Assembly (NCBI GenBank): GCA_037447655.1
Contig: JBBHKE010000113.1
Span: 86,906-134,952 of the forward strand
Reading direction: 5' to 3'
From: Zygnema cylindricum
Taxonomy: Eukaryota; Streptophyta; Zygnematophyceae; Zygnematales; Zygnemataceae
DNA: 48,047 nucleotides
The position numbers and the translations under genes are program-made. Of the stretch, positions 30,894-40,305 are shown piece after piece; the stretch's first letter is position 1, and every line of letters begins with the position of its first letter. Below the pieces are notes generated by a model that saw only the letters and a program-made list of their open reading frames with translations, ran no database searches and was not told the DNA's origin.

Positions 30894-31860
30894 GGTTATG
30901 GGCCCACCCTCTAGGGTACCAATATTTAATGGAACTGGCTTCATATACTGGGAAAGTATGATGATAGGAGCTCTATGCGAAAAAAGGTTTTGGGGGATAG
31001 TGAGTGGACGGTTGGGGCGTCCATCAAGTCTTGGAATTCCTCCAGGGTTTGGAGGAAGCAGATTCACCAGGAAAGAGGATCCACCTTCAACGGAGGAAAC
31101 AAAAGAAGGAGAGGTGGTGGACAAAGGAAAGGAGAAGGAGACGACCACACCAATAGCAACTGGTTCGACATTCATGTCTTCAATTCCAAGGAATGAGGAG
31201 AATGACATCGATACCTAGGACTACAACAACATGGCGGCCAAGCATTTTATCCTCCGTCATCTCACACAAGGACTTGCAGGTCCTCATTTGCAGGTTGAAA
31301 GGGCATCCGATATGTGGAATGTGCTTATAGAGATGTTCCGTAGCGGTACTATTCAAGAATAGTAGCTAGCAGATCAAAGGATCAATGGATATTTTCACAA
31401 AGGAGAGAAGATGCTTGATTTTCTGCAATGAGTTGGTTTTACTCTTCATGGAGTTAGAATGTACCGAAAAAGTAGAAACCGAGAAGGCAAAGGTTCACTG
31501 CTTACTCATAAAACTACCTGATGAGTATGAGAACATTGTGAACCGGGTACAAGATCTGCCAGACTCCAGGTGGATATAGAATTTTGTAGTTGGTATGATT
31601 CTCGTACGAGAGAATACAATCGAAATCCAGTGGAGAGTTTAGAGTGGACAAGCCTTGGCAGTCGGAGCAAGTTGGAGAAACAAAGATTCAAGAAACCCTT
31701 TGGAAGTCATGGAAGGGAAGACCAAAAAAATCAATCGGATGAGTCCGGAACAAGGGAACCTAAGGGGCTTTGTCATTTCTGCAAGAAACCCAGGCATTAC
31801 ATGATTAAATGTACCAAACTGACCGAGATTCGGATAAAAGAGGGGCAGACCGGGGGTTAG
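30874..31860 (+). pseudogene. E5: Gag
   Basis: Starts at the LTR-internal ATG: MEVSEFQ, then VMGPPSR from the primer-binding site, then VPIFNGTGFIYWESMMIGAL. From 31171 to 31509 it is base-for-base identical, as far as I can see, to E4 29172-29510, including the stop after NDIDT, the double TAG and the frame break. After that: KLPDEYENIVNRVQDLPDSR, then a stop at 31579, and later the knuckle CHFCKKPRHYMIKC. Ends before the acidic linker. Confidence 0.92.
30894..30908 (+). promoter_or_regulatory. E5 primer-binding site, perfect half-tRNA type
   Basis: GGTTATGGGCCCACC directly after the LTR end TTTCA. All 15 bases are complementary to the anticodon arm of initiator tRNA-Met. It is read in frame as VMGPP of Gag. 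Confidence 0.9.
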
Positions 31861-32580
31861 CCACGAGGGAAGAAAAAGGCACTTGTCACCCAGGTTCTCG
31901 AGGAGGAATCCGATGAGGAGGACGACGAACTTCTTTTGGATGAGGAGTTGGAGGCAAAGACATAAGTCAAAATTCCACGGAAGCAGAAATGTGCTTTTCG
32001 TGGACTGAAAGGTGAAGGAGGTAGGATTGTGGATTCAGGTGCCTCCATGCACATGTGCAAGGATAAGCATCTGTTCACTAAGCTGAGAAAGATCCATACA
32101 GTAGAGATTGAATATTGGGATGGGAAGGTAGTTACCACTACTTATCTAGGATTAGTAGATCTGAAAGTCATAGTGGAGGTAAAAACCTCAATAGTTACGT
32201 TCTCTGATGAAATGTTTATTCCGGAGTTAAACAAAAGCCTTATCTCTACATCTGTATTAGATGATAAAGGATTTGAAACTAGCACTAGAAAAGGAGTTTT
32301 TACACCTAGTTTTGAGGAAGATGTGTATTTCACTGTTGAGAAAGGTAGCTTATGAATGTTCAGGCTTGCTTTAAGTAATGAAAAACTCTAACTTTACTAT
32401 GTTGGTGTCAATGATATTATGTTGTGGCATAAGAGACTTGGGCATGTGAATCTACAAAGGCTAAAAGGTATAAAAAAGATGGGAGTAGTTGAAGGGATAC
32501 GTTTTGGGGAAAATGAGAATTTACGTGATTGCACTGGGTGTGCTCAGGGTAAAGCACACAGATTACCATTTCCAAAGTAA
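31861..32580 (+). pseudogene. E5: protease and GAG-pre-integrase
   Basis: KCAFRGLKGEGGRIVDSGAS, then MHMCKDKHLFTKLRKIHTVE: the catalytic DSGA is intact here. FSDEMFIPELNKSLISTSVL follows, then a TGA after KGSL, then LWHKRLGHVNLQRLKGIKKM and DCTGCAQGKAHRLPFPK, followed by a stop. An in-frame stop also occurs in the linker (ELEAKT then TAA). Confidence 0.9.
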
Positions 32581-33400
32581 TTTACTTATAAGGGAGAAAA
32601 AGTTATTGATTTGGTTCACACGGACATTTGGGGACCGGCAAGAGTGCCATCACCCGGAGGAAAAAAACTTATGCTAACCATTACGAATGATTGGTCTCGG
32701 TACTCGCGAGTATACTTTCAGAAAAACAAATCAGAAACTCCGGAGTATTTCAAACAATATAAAGCATGGGCCGAGAAGCTTCACGAGACCTCAATAAAGA
32801 GAGTAAGAAGTGATAATAGAGGGGAATAAACCTCCAATCAGAATGAAGAGTTCTTAAGAGAGGATGGTGTGCAACATCAAAAGACAGTTCCGTAAAACTC
32901 GGAACATAATGGTGTTGCCGAGAGATTGAATACGACACTGAATGATACTGCCCGGAGTATGGTGTCAGATAAAAGGATAGGAAAAAGATTTTGGGCCGAA
33001 GCTATGAATTGTGTTAATTATTTGAGAAATAAAGTACTTACATCGGTGGTGAAAGACCAAACTCCATATGAGAAATGGACCAGCCATAAACCAAATCGAT
33101 CTCACTTAAAGGTTTTTAGTAATAAAGTCTTCAGTTTAGATACAGACAGATCTAATTGGAAACTAGATCCTAAAGGGAAACCCGGATAATTGCTCAGATA
33201 TGATGAGGATGTAAAAAGGTATAGAGTGTATGATATTAAAAGAGAAGATATAATTCTAGTAAAGCACCTGGTAGCTATGGATGAATGGAAGTCGGTAGAT
33301 CCCTTCAAATCCTCAAAGTCAGTCAGAATCAAATTTGAGTCAGACAATTCTGATGACTTTCACCTTCCTAACTATCTGGGTCTCTAAGAAGATAATACTC
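32581..33400 (+). pseudogene. E5: integrase
   Basis: LVHTDIWGPARVPSPGG (Asp 1), ITNDWSRYSRVYFQKNKSET, RVRSDNRGE then a stop (Asp 2 kept), HNGVAERLNTTLNDTARS (Glu kept), KRFWAEAMNCVNYLRNKVLT, and the C-terminal YDEDVKRYRVYDIKREDI. Stops: TAA in GGGGAATAA (32821-32829), TAA after GKPG at 33187-33189. Confidence 0.9.
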
Positions 33401-34600
33401 TTATAGGGTCGGACGATATCCTTGCAAGCTCAAAACTGACCAAGAAAGACTTGGAAAACACCTGTGACACCTTTACTTCAAGCAGAAGATGTGGTGGAAA
33501 CGGATATGGATTCGAAGGACAGGGGAGAAGCCGTGGTGATTCGAAAGAATCCACGGGAACCATCTATTCCGGCTGTCGATTTTGAGGGAGGAAGAAGAAG
33601 CAGCAAAAGGCTTCAAGAGAAACAAGTTAACACCAAGTTAACTAAACTTTCTCACCCGGATGAACCTCGAACATATAGAGAGGCAATGAAGTGCTCGGAG
33701 AGAAACCGGTGGAAGACAACCATGAATGAAGAGATGGCTTCAATCATGGTGGCTAATACATGGGAGTTGGTGGACTGTCCACCTGATCGCAAACCAATCG
33801 AATGTAAGTGGGTTTCCAAATTAAAACTGAATCGTGACAATACTATTGAGCGGTATAAGGCCCTGTTAGTGGCCAAAGGTTTTACTCAGAAAGAGGGAAT
33901 AGACTACGAAGAAACCTGTACTCCGGTCGTCAGATTTCCCTTTGTTCGGATACTTCTCAGCCTGGCAGCTGTAGAAGACATAGAAGTACACCAAATGGAC
34001 ATCAAAACTGCCTTATTGCATGGAGAACTAGAGGAGGAGATCTTCAAGCGATAGCTGGAAGGATTCGTGGAACAAGGAGAAGAAAGTTAGGTATGCCGGC
34101 TCATCAAATCTCTCTATGGTTTGAAACAGGCGCCCTGACAGTGAAACAAGAAACTTGATGAGTTCCTTACAGGTCAAGGATACATTCGGATCAATTCAGA
34201 TCATTCAATTTATGTTTTTGAAGATGAGAAAGGTGTCATCTTTATTGCAATTTACGTTGATGATTTGCTTGTTCTAAGTAAGTCATTGGAGAAAATTAAC
34301 AAACTAAAAACAGATCTGAATGGAAGATTTGAGATGAAAGACATGGGGGAAGCAAGAAATATATTCTAGGAATAGAAGTAGAGAGAGGTAGAGAAAAGAG
34401 AATAATTAGACTAACTCAGAAAAAGGCAATTAGAAACATGTTGGAAAAATTTCAGATGGAAAAAGCCAACAGTAATACAACTCCCATGGATCTAAAGAAG
34501 GGAAGTGAGGGGAATGAGGAGGGAGACATTATAATTCTAGATGATGAACTAGGTCTAGAAGAGAGGAAGTTCATGCAGACTATCCCATACAGATAGGTAG
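33401..34600 (+). pseudogene. E5: linker and reverse transcriptase
   Basis: From 33464 a 196-codon frame: acidic linker, [78 protein letters not shown] and [18 protein letters not shown], to a stop at 34054. After frame breaks near 34090 and 34360 come IAIYVDDLLVLSKSLEK (YVDD intact near 34255) and the palm-thumb region TQKKAIRNMLEKFQMEKAN. Confidence 0.9.
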
Positions 34601-35110
34601 TGGGTAGTGTGATTTATTTCATGAATTGTACGAGACCGGATTTAACAGCAGTTGTAGGAGTGCTAAGTAGGAGTCTGAATGCTCCTACCAAAAGGGATTG
34701 CGAAGCTGCTAAGAGGGTCCTCACATATCTCATAGGAACTAGGGATCTATCGTTATATCTGGTGGGGAAAATACTGACATCACCACTTGGAGTGATGCCA
34801 ACTATGGGGATGCTCCGATGCGAAAATGTACATTTGGATATGTGTTGTATGTGGGGAATGGTGCTTGTTGCTGGAGCAGTAAGCAACAAAAGGTCATCGC
34901 TCAGTCCACCATGGATGCTGAGTATATGGGATCTTGTTGTGCTGTGAAGGAATTGATGTGGGTCAAATCCTTGCTTGGTGAATTGGGTCATCTTAAGATT
35001 GGAATTCAAAAAATATTATGTGATAATCAAGCAGCAATTGCAATTGCTGCTAATCCTAAACATCACTTCAAAGCAAAACACATGGATATCAGACTTACCT
35101 TTGTTAGGGA
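34600..35110 (+). pseudogene. E5: RNase H, truncated by E6
   Basis: GSVIYFMNCTRPDLTAVVGV, AKRVLTYLIGTRDLSLYL, then frame switch to KCTFGYVLYVGNGACCWSSK, STMDAEYMGSCCAVKELMWV, ILCDNQAAIAIAANPKHHFK and AKHMDIRLTFVRD. The next bases are TGTTGAAATTAC, the LTR start of E6 (35111). The remainder of E5 and its 3' LTR are not in the window. AGGGA (35106-35110) would be the left target copy of E6. Confidence 0.92.
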
Positions 35111-35531
35111 TGTTGAAATTACTAGTTTTATGTGGTATTTTCTCTGTATAAATTTAATACAAATGGAAAAAGGAAATAGGCCGACAACCTGCCTCCGCCT
35201 CTTCTCTCTACCCACCATACTTATCGTAGTCACTGAGGGATGAAGAGGGTGGCTAAGCCATGGCTCTCCTACCTTAAGCAGGTTGGGCTAAAGAGTGACT
35301 TATATCACTCTCAAGAAAAGGTTGAGTCCGGCAGGTCTCGAACCTCCGACCAGTAGAGCGCGGCTTAGCCGTTAGCTCTAACCACTTTGTCGTAGAAGTC
35401 CGTTAGCATATGATAGATTTGATATTTATCAAATCTAATCCGACGGCGTACATCGATGCCGAGATCGCGGAATGGTCACTTTTGGCGTTTATGGACGTGG
35501 CATGACGTGGCGCCACGCGGAGGGATGGCAT
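35111..35531 (+). repeat. E6 5' LTR, first 421 bp
   Basis: Starts TGTTGAAATTACTAG and contains CATACTTATCGTAGTCACTG and AAGCCATGGCTCTCC, the shared U3 blocks. It ends at GGCAT, the target duplicated by E7. It resumes at 39858. Confidence 0.9.
35325..35395 (-). promoter_or_regulatory. Antisense tRNA-like module in the E6 LTR (clearest copy)
   Basis: On the minus strand AGTGGTTAGAGC, the standard tRNA D-loop wording and A box, lies near 35376-35387. GGAGGTTCGAGACCT, a T-arm with the B box GGTTCGAGACC and loop TTCGAGA, lies at 35332-35346. Box spacing is typical of tRNA genes. The anticodon arm is not intact and no acceptor stem closes. Confidence 0.65.
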
Positions 35532-36691
35532 TGTTGATATTAGAGTATTTTCTAGGTCGTTTATAGAAAAAGAGCAAAGGCAATCTGTCCTTAACTCCCT
35601 TCTCCAAGCCCCCACACTTGTTGTAGTCATTGAAGGCTTGATAGGGAGCTAGAGCCATGGCTGCCTAAAGCTCTTTAGGGAAGACATGGGGTGGATTAGA
35701 TATATTTACTAAAAGTTAATTGCCGGACCCAGGAATTGATGGTGGTACCTGCCGCCCATCAATTTCAAATAGACGTTAGCTTTGACCGTTAGGCCTAAAA
35801 CACATATTACGATATATAAGATTTGGTAAATATATAAATCGTTACATGTAGATTAATTCGTTTAACGACGAATAGATAGTTTGAATTAGTGCGTAGTACG
35901 GTACGCAGACAAAATGGATATCGCGCATATGTTTCGATAGCGAAACAAATACCGCGTGTCGAATTTCAGCGGCTAGGATTATCGCCGGTTTTGATCGGAC
36001 GGCCGCTATCGGCGCCGCGATCACGGAAAAGGTACTTTTGGCGTTTTACGGTATTTGACACATCAGATGACACGTGGCGTGATAACATTAGATTACGGGA
36101 ATTCCGGAGATTACAGGAACTAATCCTGATTTGACACGTGTCGACATTTTGGTCATGTCGTACAATGGCCGTACAGAAAGTACACCGGCACCTGTACTTT
36201 TCTGAACGACACAGTAATTTGATTGGTGCCATACTTCAGTAGATAGAGTTTTAGAGAGGGAATAGGACTTAGAAAATTTTGGGTAGATAGCTGCCTTTCC
36301 CAGAGAGCACCTTGTATAAATGGCAAACTTTGGCCAGCCATAACTATCAATTTACTTGACCATTTTCAGTGATTCTTTTTGCTGCGGACTCAAGGGAGTC
36401 CAGGCTACACAGGGGTGTAGTCGGTCAGAGTTTTTTGTCTACCAGGGTGGCTGCATTGATAAGGCAAAGTCAAAGTGGGTGAATGTGTCCAAATCTCATA
36501 TTCTAACTTTGCATTCTATGGTGGAACTGAGCACACAGAAAGTGTTATTTCACACGGGTGATTCTATATTGGGATTGTGACTGTCAAGGGGTCTGTCATT
36601 TGGGTTTATATTAACTTGGAGTCGGCACTATCTAGATTAGCTTCTTTTCGATCTGCATACTCTGAGGGCCAATGGAGGTCTCACAGTTTCA
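35532..36691 (+). repeat. E7 5' LTR
   Basis: TGTTGATATTAGAG to CACAGTTTCA. Antisense tRNA-like module 35722-35800 with loop ATCAATT. TATAAA at 36315-36320, then TGGCAAACTTTGGCCA. GACTC-AAGG-GAGTC near 36388-36401. The gag ATG is at 36672, 20 bp before the end. It differs from the 3' LTR at nine positions in the first 140 bp and much less often afterwards. Confidence 0.95.
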
Positions 36692-38402
36692 GGTTATGGG
36701 CCCACCATCTAGGGTGCCTATGTTCGATGGAACAGACTTCACTTATTGCGAGTTTACAATGGCGGGATTGCTTTTCGAGAAGCACTTATGGGGAATTGTT
36801 TCGGGACAAGTGAGATGTCCGCCACCTGGATTTGGAGGAGCTTACTATGGAGATTCATCTGAGGCTGCCCAGAATATCAACCGGAGTTCAGATGCAACGG
36901 AAGGTGAAGGGAAAAATCTTTTCGTGGATGGGGAAATAGGGGAGAAGGAAAAAGGGACACCTATGGTGAGGGGAGATAGGCTCTCAACTATGGTACCACA
37001 TATAGGGATTAAAACTGAATAAAATGACAGGAAAATATGGGAATACAAAAACACTATAGCAAAACATCTCATACTTAGATATGTGTCTAAGTCGATAGCT
37101 ATCACTCTTTTAAGTCTAACCAAGTCTTCACAGATATGGGAAGCACTAATTCAGATTTATAAGAGTAAGACTATTCAGAGGCAGCAATTAGTAAAACAGG
37201 AAATAGAGGCCTACGTTTATAAAGGCGGTAGCATGATAGAGTTTTGCAATGATATTGCTGCCTTATATGTTGAGCTTACTAGTGCGGGATATGTAGAATC
37301 TGAGGAGAGTAAGATTAATACACTACTTATGAAACTCCCAGATGAGTACGAAAACATCATTTGTCGTATGCAGGCAATGGATGGCTCCTCATGGACTTGG
37401 AGCTTTACCATGGGGATAATTCTTGTGAGGGAAAGCACTTTGGAGCTTTGTAGGGGAAGGGACAGGGTCAATGCATTTTTAGCTGGTGGTGATTGGCGCA
37501 AGCGTGATGACAGGAACAGCGGTGACGAGCGGAAGCGTGATGAGAGAAAGAAAGACAAAGGTAAACCTTATCGGAACTTTGGTGGAAAGAGAGGGAGAAG
37601 AAAAGAAAGGGGAGCTTTGAAAAAGGGGGTTTGCTTCTTTTGTAGGGAACCGGGTCATTATATGGAGGAATGCCCTTGTTTGGAAAAACTTAGAAGTTGG
37701 AATGTGGATGAGGAGGAAGAAGGGGAAGAAGAGAAAGAGGATGAAGATATTTTAGAGCTTTTCCGGATTAGTAGTATGGGGAAGAGAGAAAAGCACACAG
37801 TAATTGCACAAAGGCAACAGTGTGCTTTGGGAGGTATAAGGGAAGTAAAGAGAGAGGAGGTACTTGAGGATGTCGAGGAGTGTAGAGTGTATGACTTAGA
37901 AATGAGAAAGTCAGTTCTAGGATCCATAAGTGAAAACGGGAAAGATAAAATTAATCAGGATAATTTTATAGATAATAGGGAAACAGAAAACTGGTCGGAA
38001 AGGGAGACTTCAACGGATTCCGAGGAAAGGGGAGAAGTGAAACTCGAAGAGGTTTTAAAGGATAGGGGAGAAGAGAAATATTTGATTAAAGGTTTAGGGG
38101 AGAAGAAATATTTATTGGGAATTAAATTAGAAAGTAATAGTGGAAAGAATTCCATGGGAGAGAGTGAGGGAAGTTCAGAAAATGGGGTAATTATCATGGA
38201 TAAAAATATGAGTACGAAAGGTGTAGATCTTATGAGGAACTTAGTGGGGACTAGTGTTTTTTGGGAATATTTGGGGGTGGATGGATTTGACATCACTACT
38301 TGGTGTGATGTCACTTGTGAAGATGTGCCTGTAAAAGGGTTATCATCCGGATGTAAAAGGGTTATCATCCGGATATGTGTTGCAGGTTGGGGATGGGGCT
38401 GA
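36672..38402 (+). CDS. E7: Gag-like protein with CCHC knuckle and pol scraps, one internal stop
   Basis: 576 codons in one frame from the LTR-internal ATG, with a single TAA at 37020-37022 (codon 117), an extra codon compared with E6. Order: MEVSQFQ, VMGPPSR (primer-binding site), VPMFDGTDF; UBN2-like core (SSQIWEALIQIYKSKTIQ, EIEAYVYKGGSMIEFCNDI, LLMKLPDEYENIICRMQ); a basic RKRDERKKDKGK stretch; knuckle CFFCREPGHYMEEC (about 37630-37671); an acidic stretch. Then come remnants: CRVYDLEMRKSVL (integrase C-terminus), GLGEKKYLLGIKLES (RT) and LVGTSVFWEYL with DITTWCDVTCEDVPVKG (RNase H). A 22-bp duplication (38331-38374) alters the C-terminus. Role inferred: structural Gag of a non-autonomous element. 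Confidence 0.85.
36692..36706 (+). promoter_or_regulatory. E7 primer-binding site, perfect half-tRNA type
   Basis: GGTTATGGGCCCACC follows the LTR directly. The LTR end is fixed independently by the GGCAT duplication after the 3' LTR, so the site begins at the first internal base. Confidence 0.92.
38331..38374 (+). repeat. 22-bp tandem duplication in E7
   Basis: GTAAAAGGGTTATCATCCGG plus AT occurs twice in a row. Without the second copy the frame would run on through the RNase H-like SGYVLQVGDGADCW. Confidence 0.95.
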
Positions 38403-38680
38403 CTGTTGGAAATGCAAAGGGGAAAGTAGATTCAGGTTGGATGAAAACCCGAGGAGGTGGATAAAATCTTTGATCGGATTTATGATAAGTGAGGTGCTAA
38501 ATGAAATGTGTGATGCAATTATTATTTCACTTCATCTAATGCATTGTTTTAAATACGACAGTATTTTTCTTAAGTTTTATAAAAGGAAAAGAAAAAGGAA
38601 AAGAAAAAAGGAAATAGGGGAAGGAGTGTTTGTTTATTTGCTTGTAAGAATTGAAAAAAAAAAAAAAAAAGGTAGACTAG
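38377..38680 (+). pseudogene. E7: shortened RNase H remnant
   Basis: In the frame left by the duplication: LQVGDGADCWKCKGE, then WIKSLIGF and DAIIISLHLMHCFK, which echo LQVGNGACCWSSKQ, WVKSLLGE and DNQAAIAIA-HHFK of the full elements. A KRKRKRKRKK stretch and an A-rich run (38655-38670) follow, then the polypurine tract. Confidence 0.7.
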
Positions 38681-38693
38681 AAATTAAGGGGAG

Positions 38694-39852
38694 TGTTGAT
38701 ATTTGAGTATTTTCTAGGTCTTTTATAGAAAAAGAGCAAAGGCAGTCTGTCCCTGACTCCCTTCTCCAAGCCCCCACACTTATTGTAGTCACTTAAGGCT
38801 TGATAGGGAGCTAAAGCCATGGCTGCCTAAAGCTCTTTAGGGAAGACATGGGGTGGATTAGATATATTTACTAAAAGTTAATTGCCGGACCCAGGAATTG
38901 TTCGTGGTACCTGCCGCCCATCAATTTCAAATAGACGTTAGCTTTGACCGTTAGGCCTAAGACACATATTACGATGTATAAGATTTAGTATATATATAAA
39001 TCGTTACATGTAGATTAATTCGTTTAACGGCGAATAGATAGTTTCAATTAGTGCGTAGTACGGTACGCAGACAGAATGGATATCGCGCATATGTTTCGAT
39101 AGCGAAACAAATACCGCGCGTCGAATTTCAGCGGCTAGGATTATAGCCAGTTTTGATCGGACGGCCGCTATCGGCGCCGCGATCACGGAAAAGGTACTTT
39201 TGGCGTTTTACGGTATTTGACACGTCAGATGACACGTGGCGTGATAACATTAGATTACGAGAATTCCGGAGATTACAGGAACTAATCTTGATTTGACACG
39301 TGTCGACATTTTGGTCATGTCGTACAATAGCCGTACAGAAAGTACACCGGCACCTGTACTTTTCTGAACGACACAATAATTTGATTGGTGCCGTACTTCA
39401 GTAGATAGAGTTTTAGAGAGGGAATAGGACTTAGAAAATTTTGGGTAGATAGCTGCCTCTCCCAGAGAACACCTTGTATAAATGGCAAACTTTGGCCAGC
39501 AATAACTATCAACTTACATGACCATTTTTAGTGATTCTTTTTGCTGCGGACTCAGGGGAGTCCAGGCTACACAGGGGTGTAGTCGGTCAAAGTTTTTGTC
39601 TGCCAGGGTGGCTGCATTTATAAGGGAAAGTCAAAGTGGGTGAATGTGTCCAAATCTCATATTCTAACTTTGCATTCTGTGGTGGAACTCAGCACACAGA
39701 AAGTGTTCTTTCACAGGGGTGATTCTATATTGGGATTCTGACTGTCAAGGGGTCAGTCATTTGGGTTTATATTAACTTGGAGTCGGCACTATCTAGATTA
39801 GCTTCTTTTGGATCTGCATACTCTGAGGGCCAATGGAGGTCTCAGAGTTTCA
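38694..39852 (+). repeat. E7 3' LTR
   Basis: TGTTGATATTTGAG to CAGAGTTTCA, ending exactly before GGCAT. It repeats all blocks of the 5' LTR, including ATGGAGGTCTCAGAGTTTCA. Antisense tRNA-like module 38884-38962. Confidence 0.95.
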
Positions 39853-39857
39853 GGCAT

Positions 39858-40305
39858 TTGGTTGCAAGAATTCCGGCGAACATAAGGACAAGTGAAAAAT
39901 GGACACGCGTCCATTTAATGTCGTTCCCGTACATGGGCCGTACAAAAAGTACATCGGCCATAACACTTTTTTGTACCCTACAGTGATCTGATTGGTTCGT
40001 AGTACAATAGATAGGGGTTGTGAGAGGGATCTAGGACTTAGAGAATTTGGTAGATAAGAACCTCTCTTCCTTTAAGAGTTTGTATAAACTTGGCATTTTT
40101 GCCGACTCATAACTTATCGTCTGGTTGGCCGTTTTTAGTGACTCTTTTTGCTACGGACTCAGGGGAGTCCAAGCTACACAGGGGTGCAGTCAAATTGTCA
40201 GTTTTCCCTTTTTTGGCAGCAGTGGTTGTGGCTTAAAGTGGGTTAGTTAAATACTATCTAGAGGCTTCCTGTATTCTGTAGTCCAATGGAGGACACAGAA
40301 TTGCA
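39858..40305 (+). repeat. E6 5' LTR, remaining 448 bp
   Basis: Continues the E6 LTR after E7. TATAAA (40083-40088) is followed by GGCATTTTTGCC (40092-40103), and GACTC-AGGG-GAGTC lies near 40156-40169. It ends ATGGAGGACACAGAATTGCA, giving 869 bp in total. Confidence 0.9.

Larger units (their letters stand above)
35532..39852 (+). mobile_element. E7: compact Gag-only LTR retrotransposon (non-autonomous)
   Basis: 4321 bp flanked by GGCAT (35527-35531 and 39853-39857). LTRs 35532-36691 (1160 bp) and 38694-39852 (1159 bp), primer-binding site 36692-36706, polypurine tract AAATTAAGGGGAG 38681-38693. The internal part is only about 2.0 kb. It has gag plus short in-frame scraps of integrase, RT and RNase H, with no protease, no integrase core and no RT palm. 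It sits inside the 5' LTR of E6. Its coding frame has a single internal stop across 576 codons, unlike the heavily broken pol-bearing copies. Confidence 0.95.

Noticed and set aside
35325-35395. Calling a genuine tRNA gene in the E6 LTR
   Set aside because: D-arm and T-arm words are good, but the anticodon arm and acceptor stem do not close. It is kept as a tRNA-like module only.
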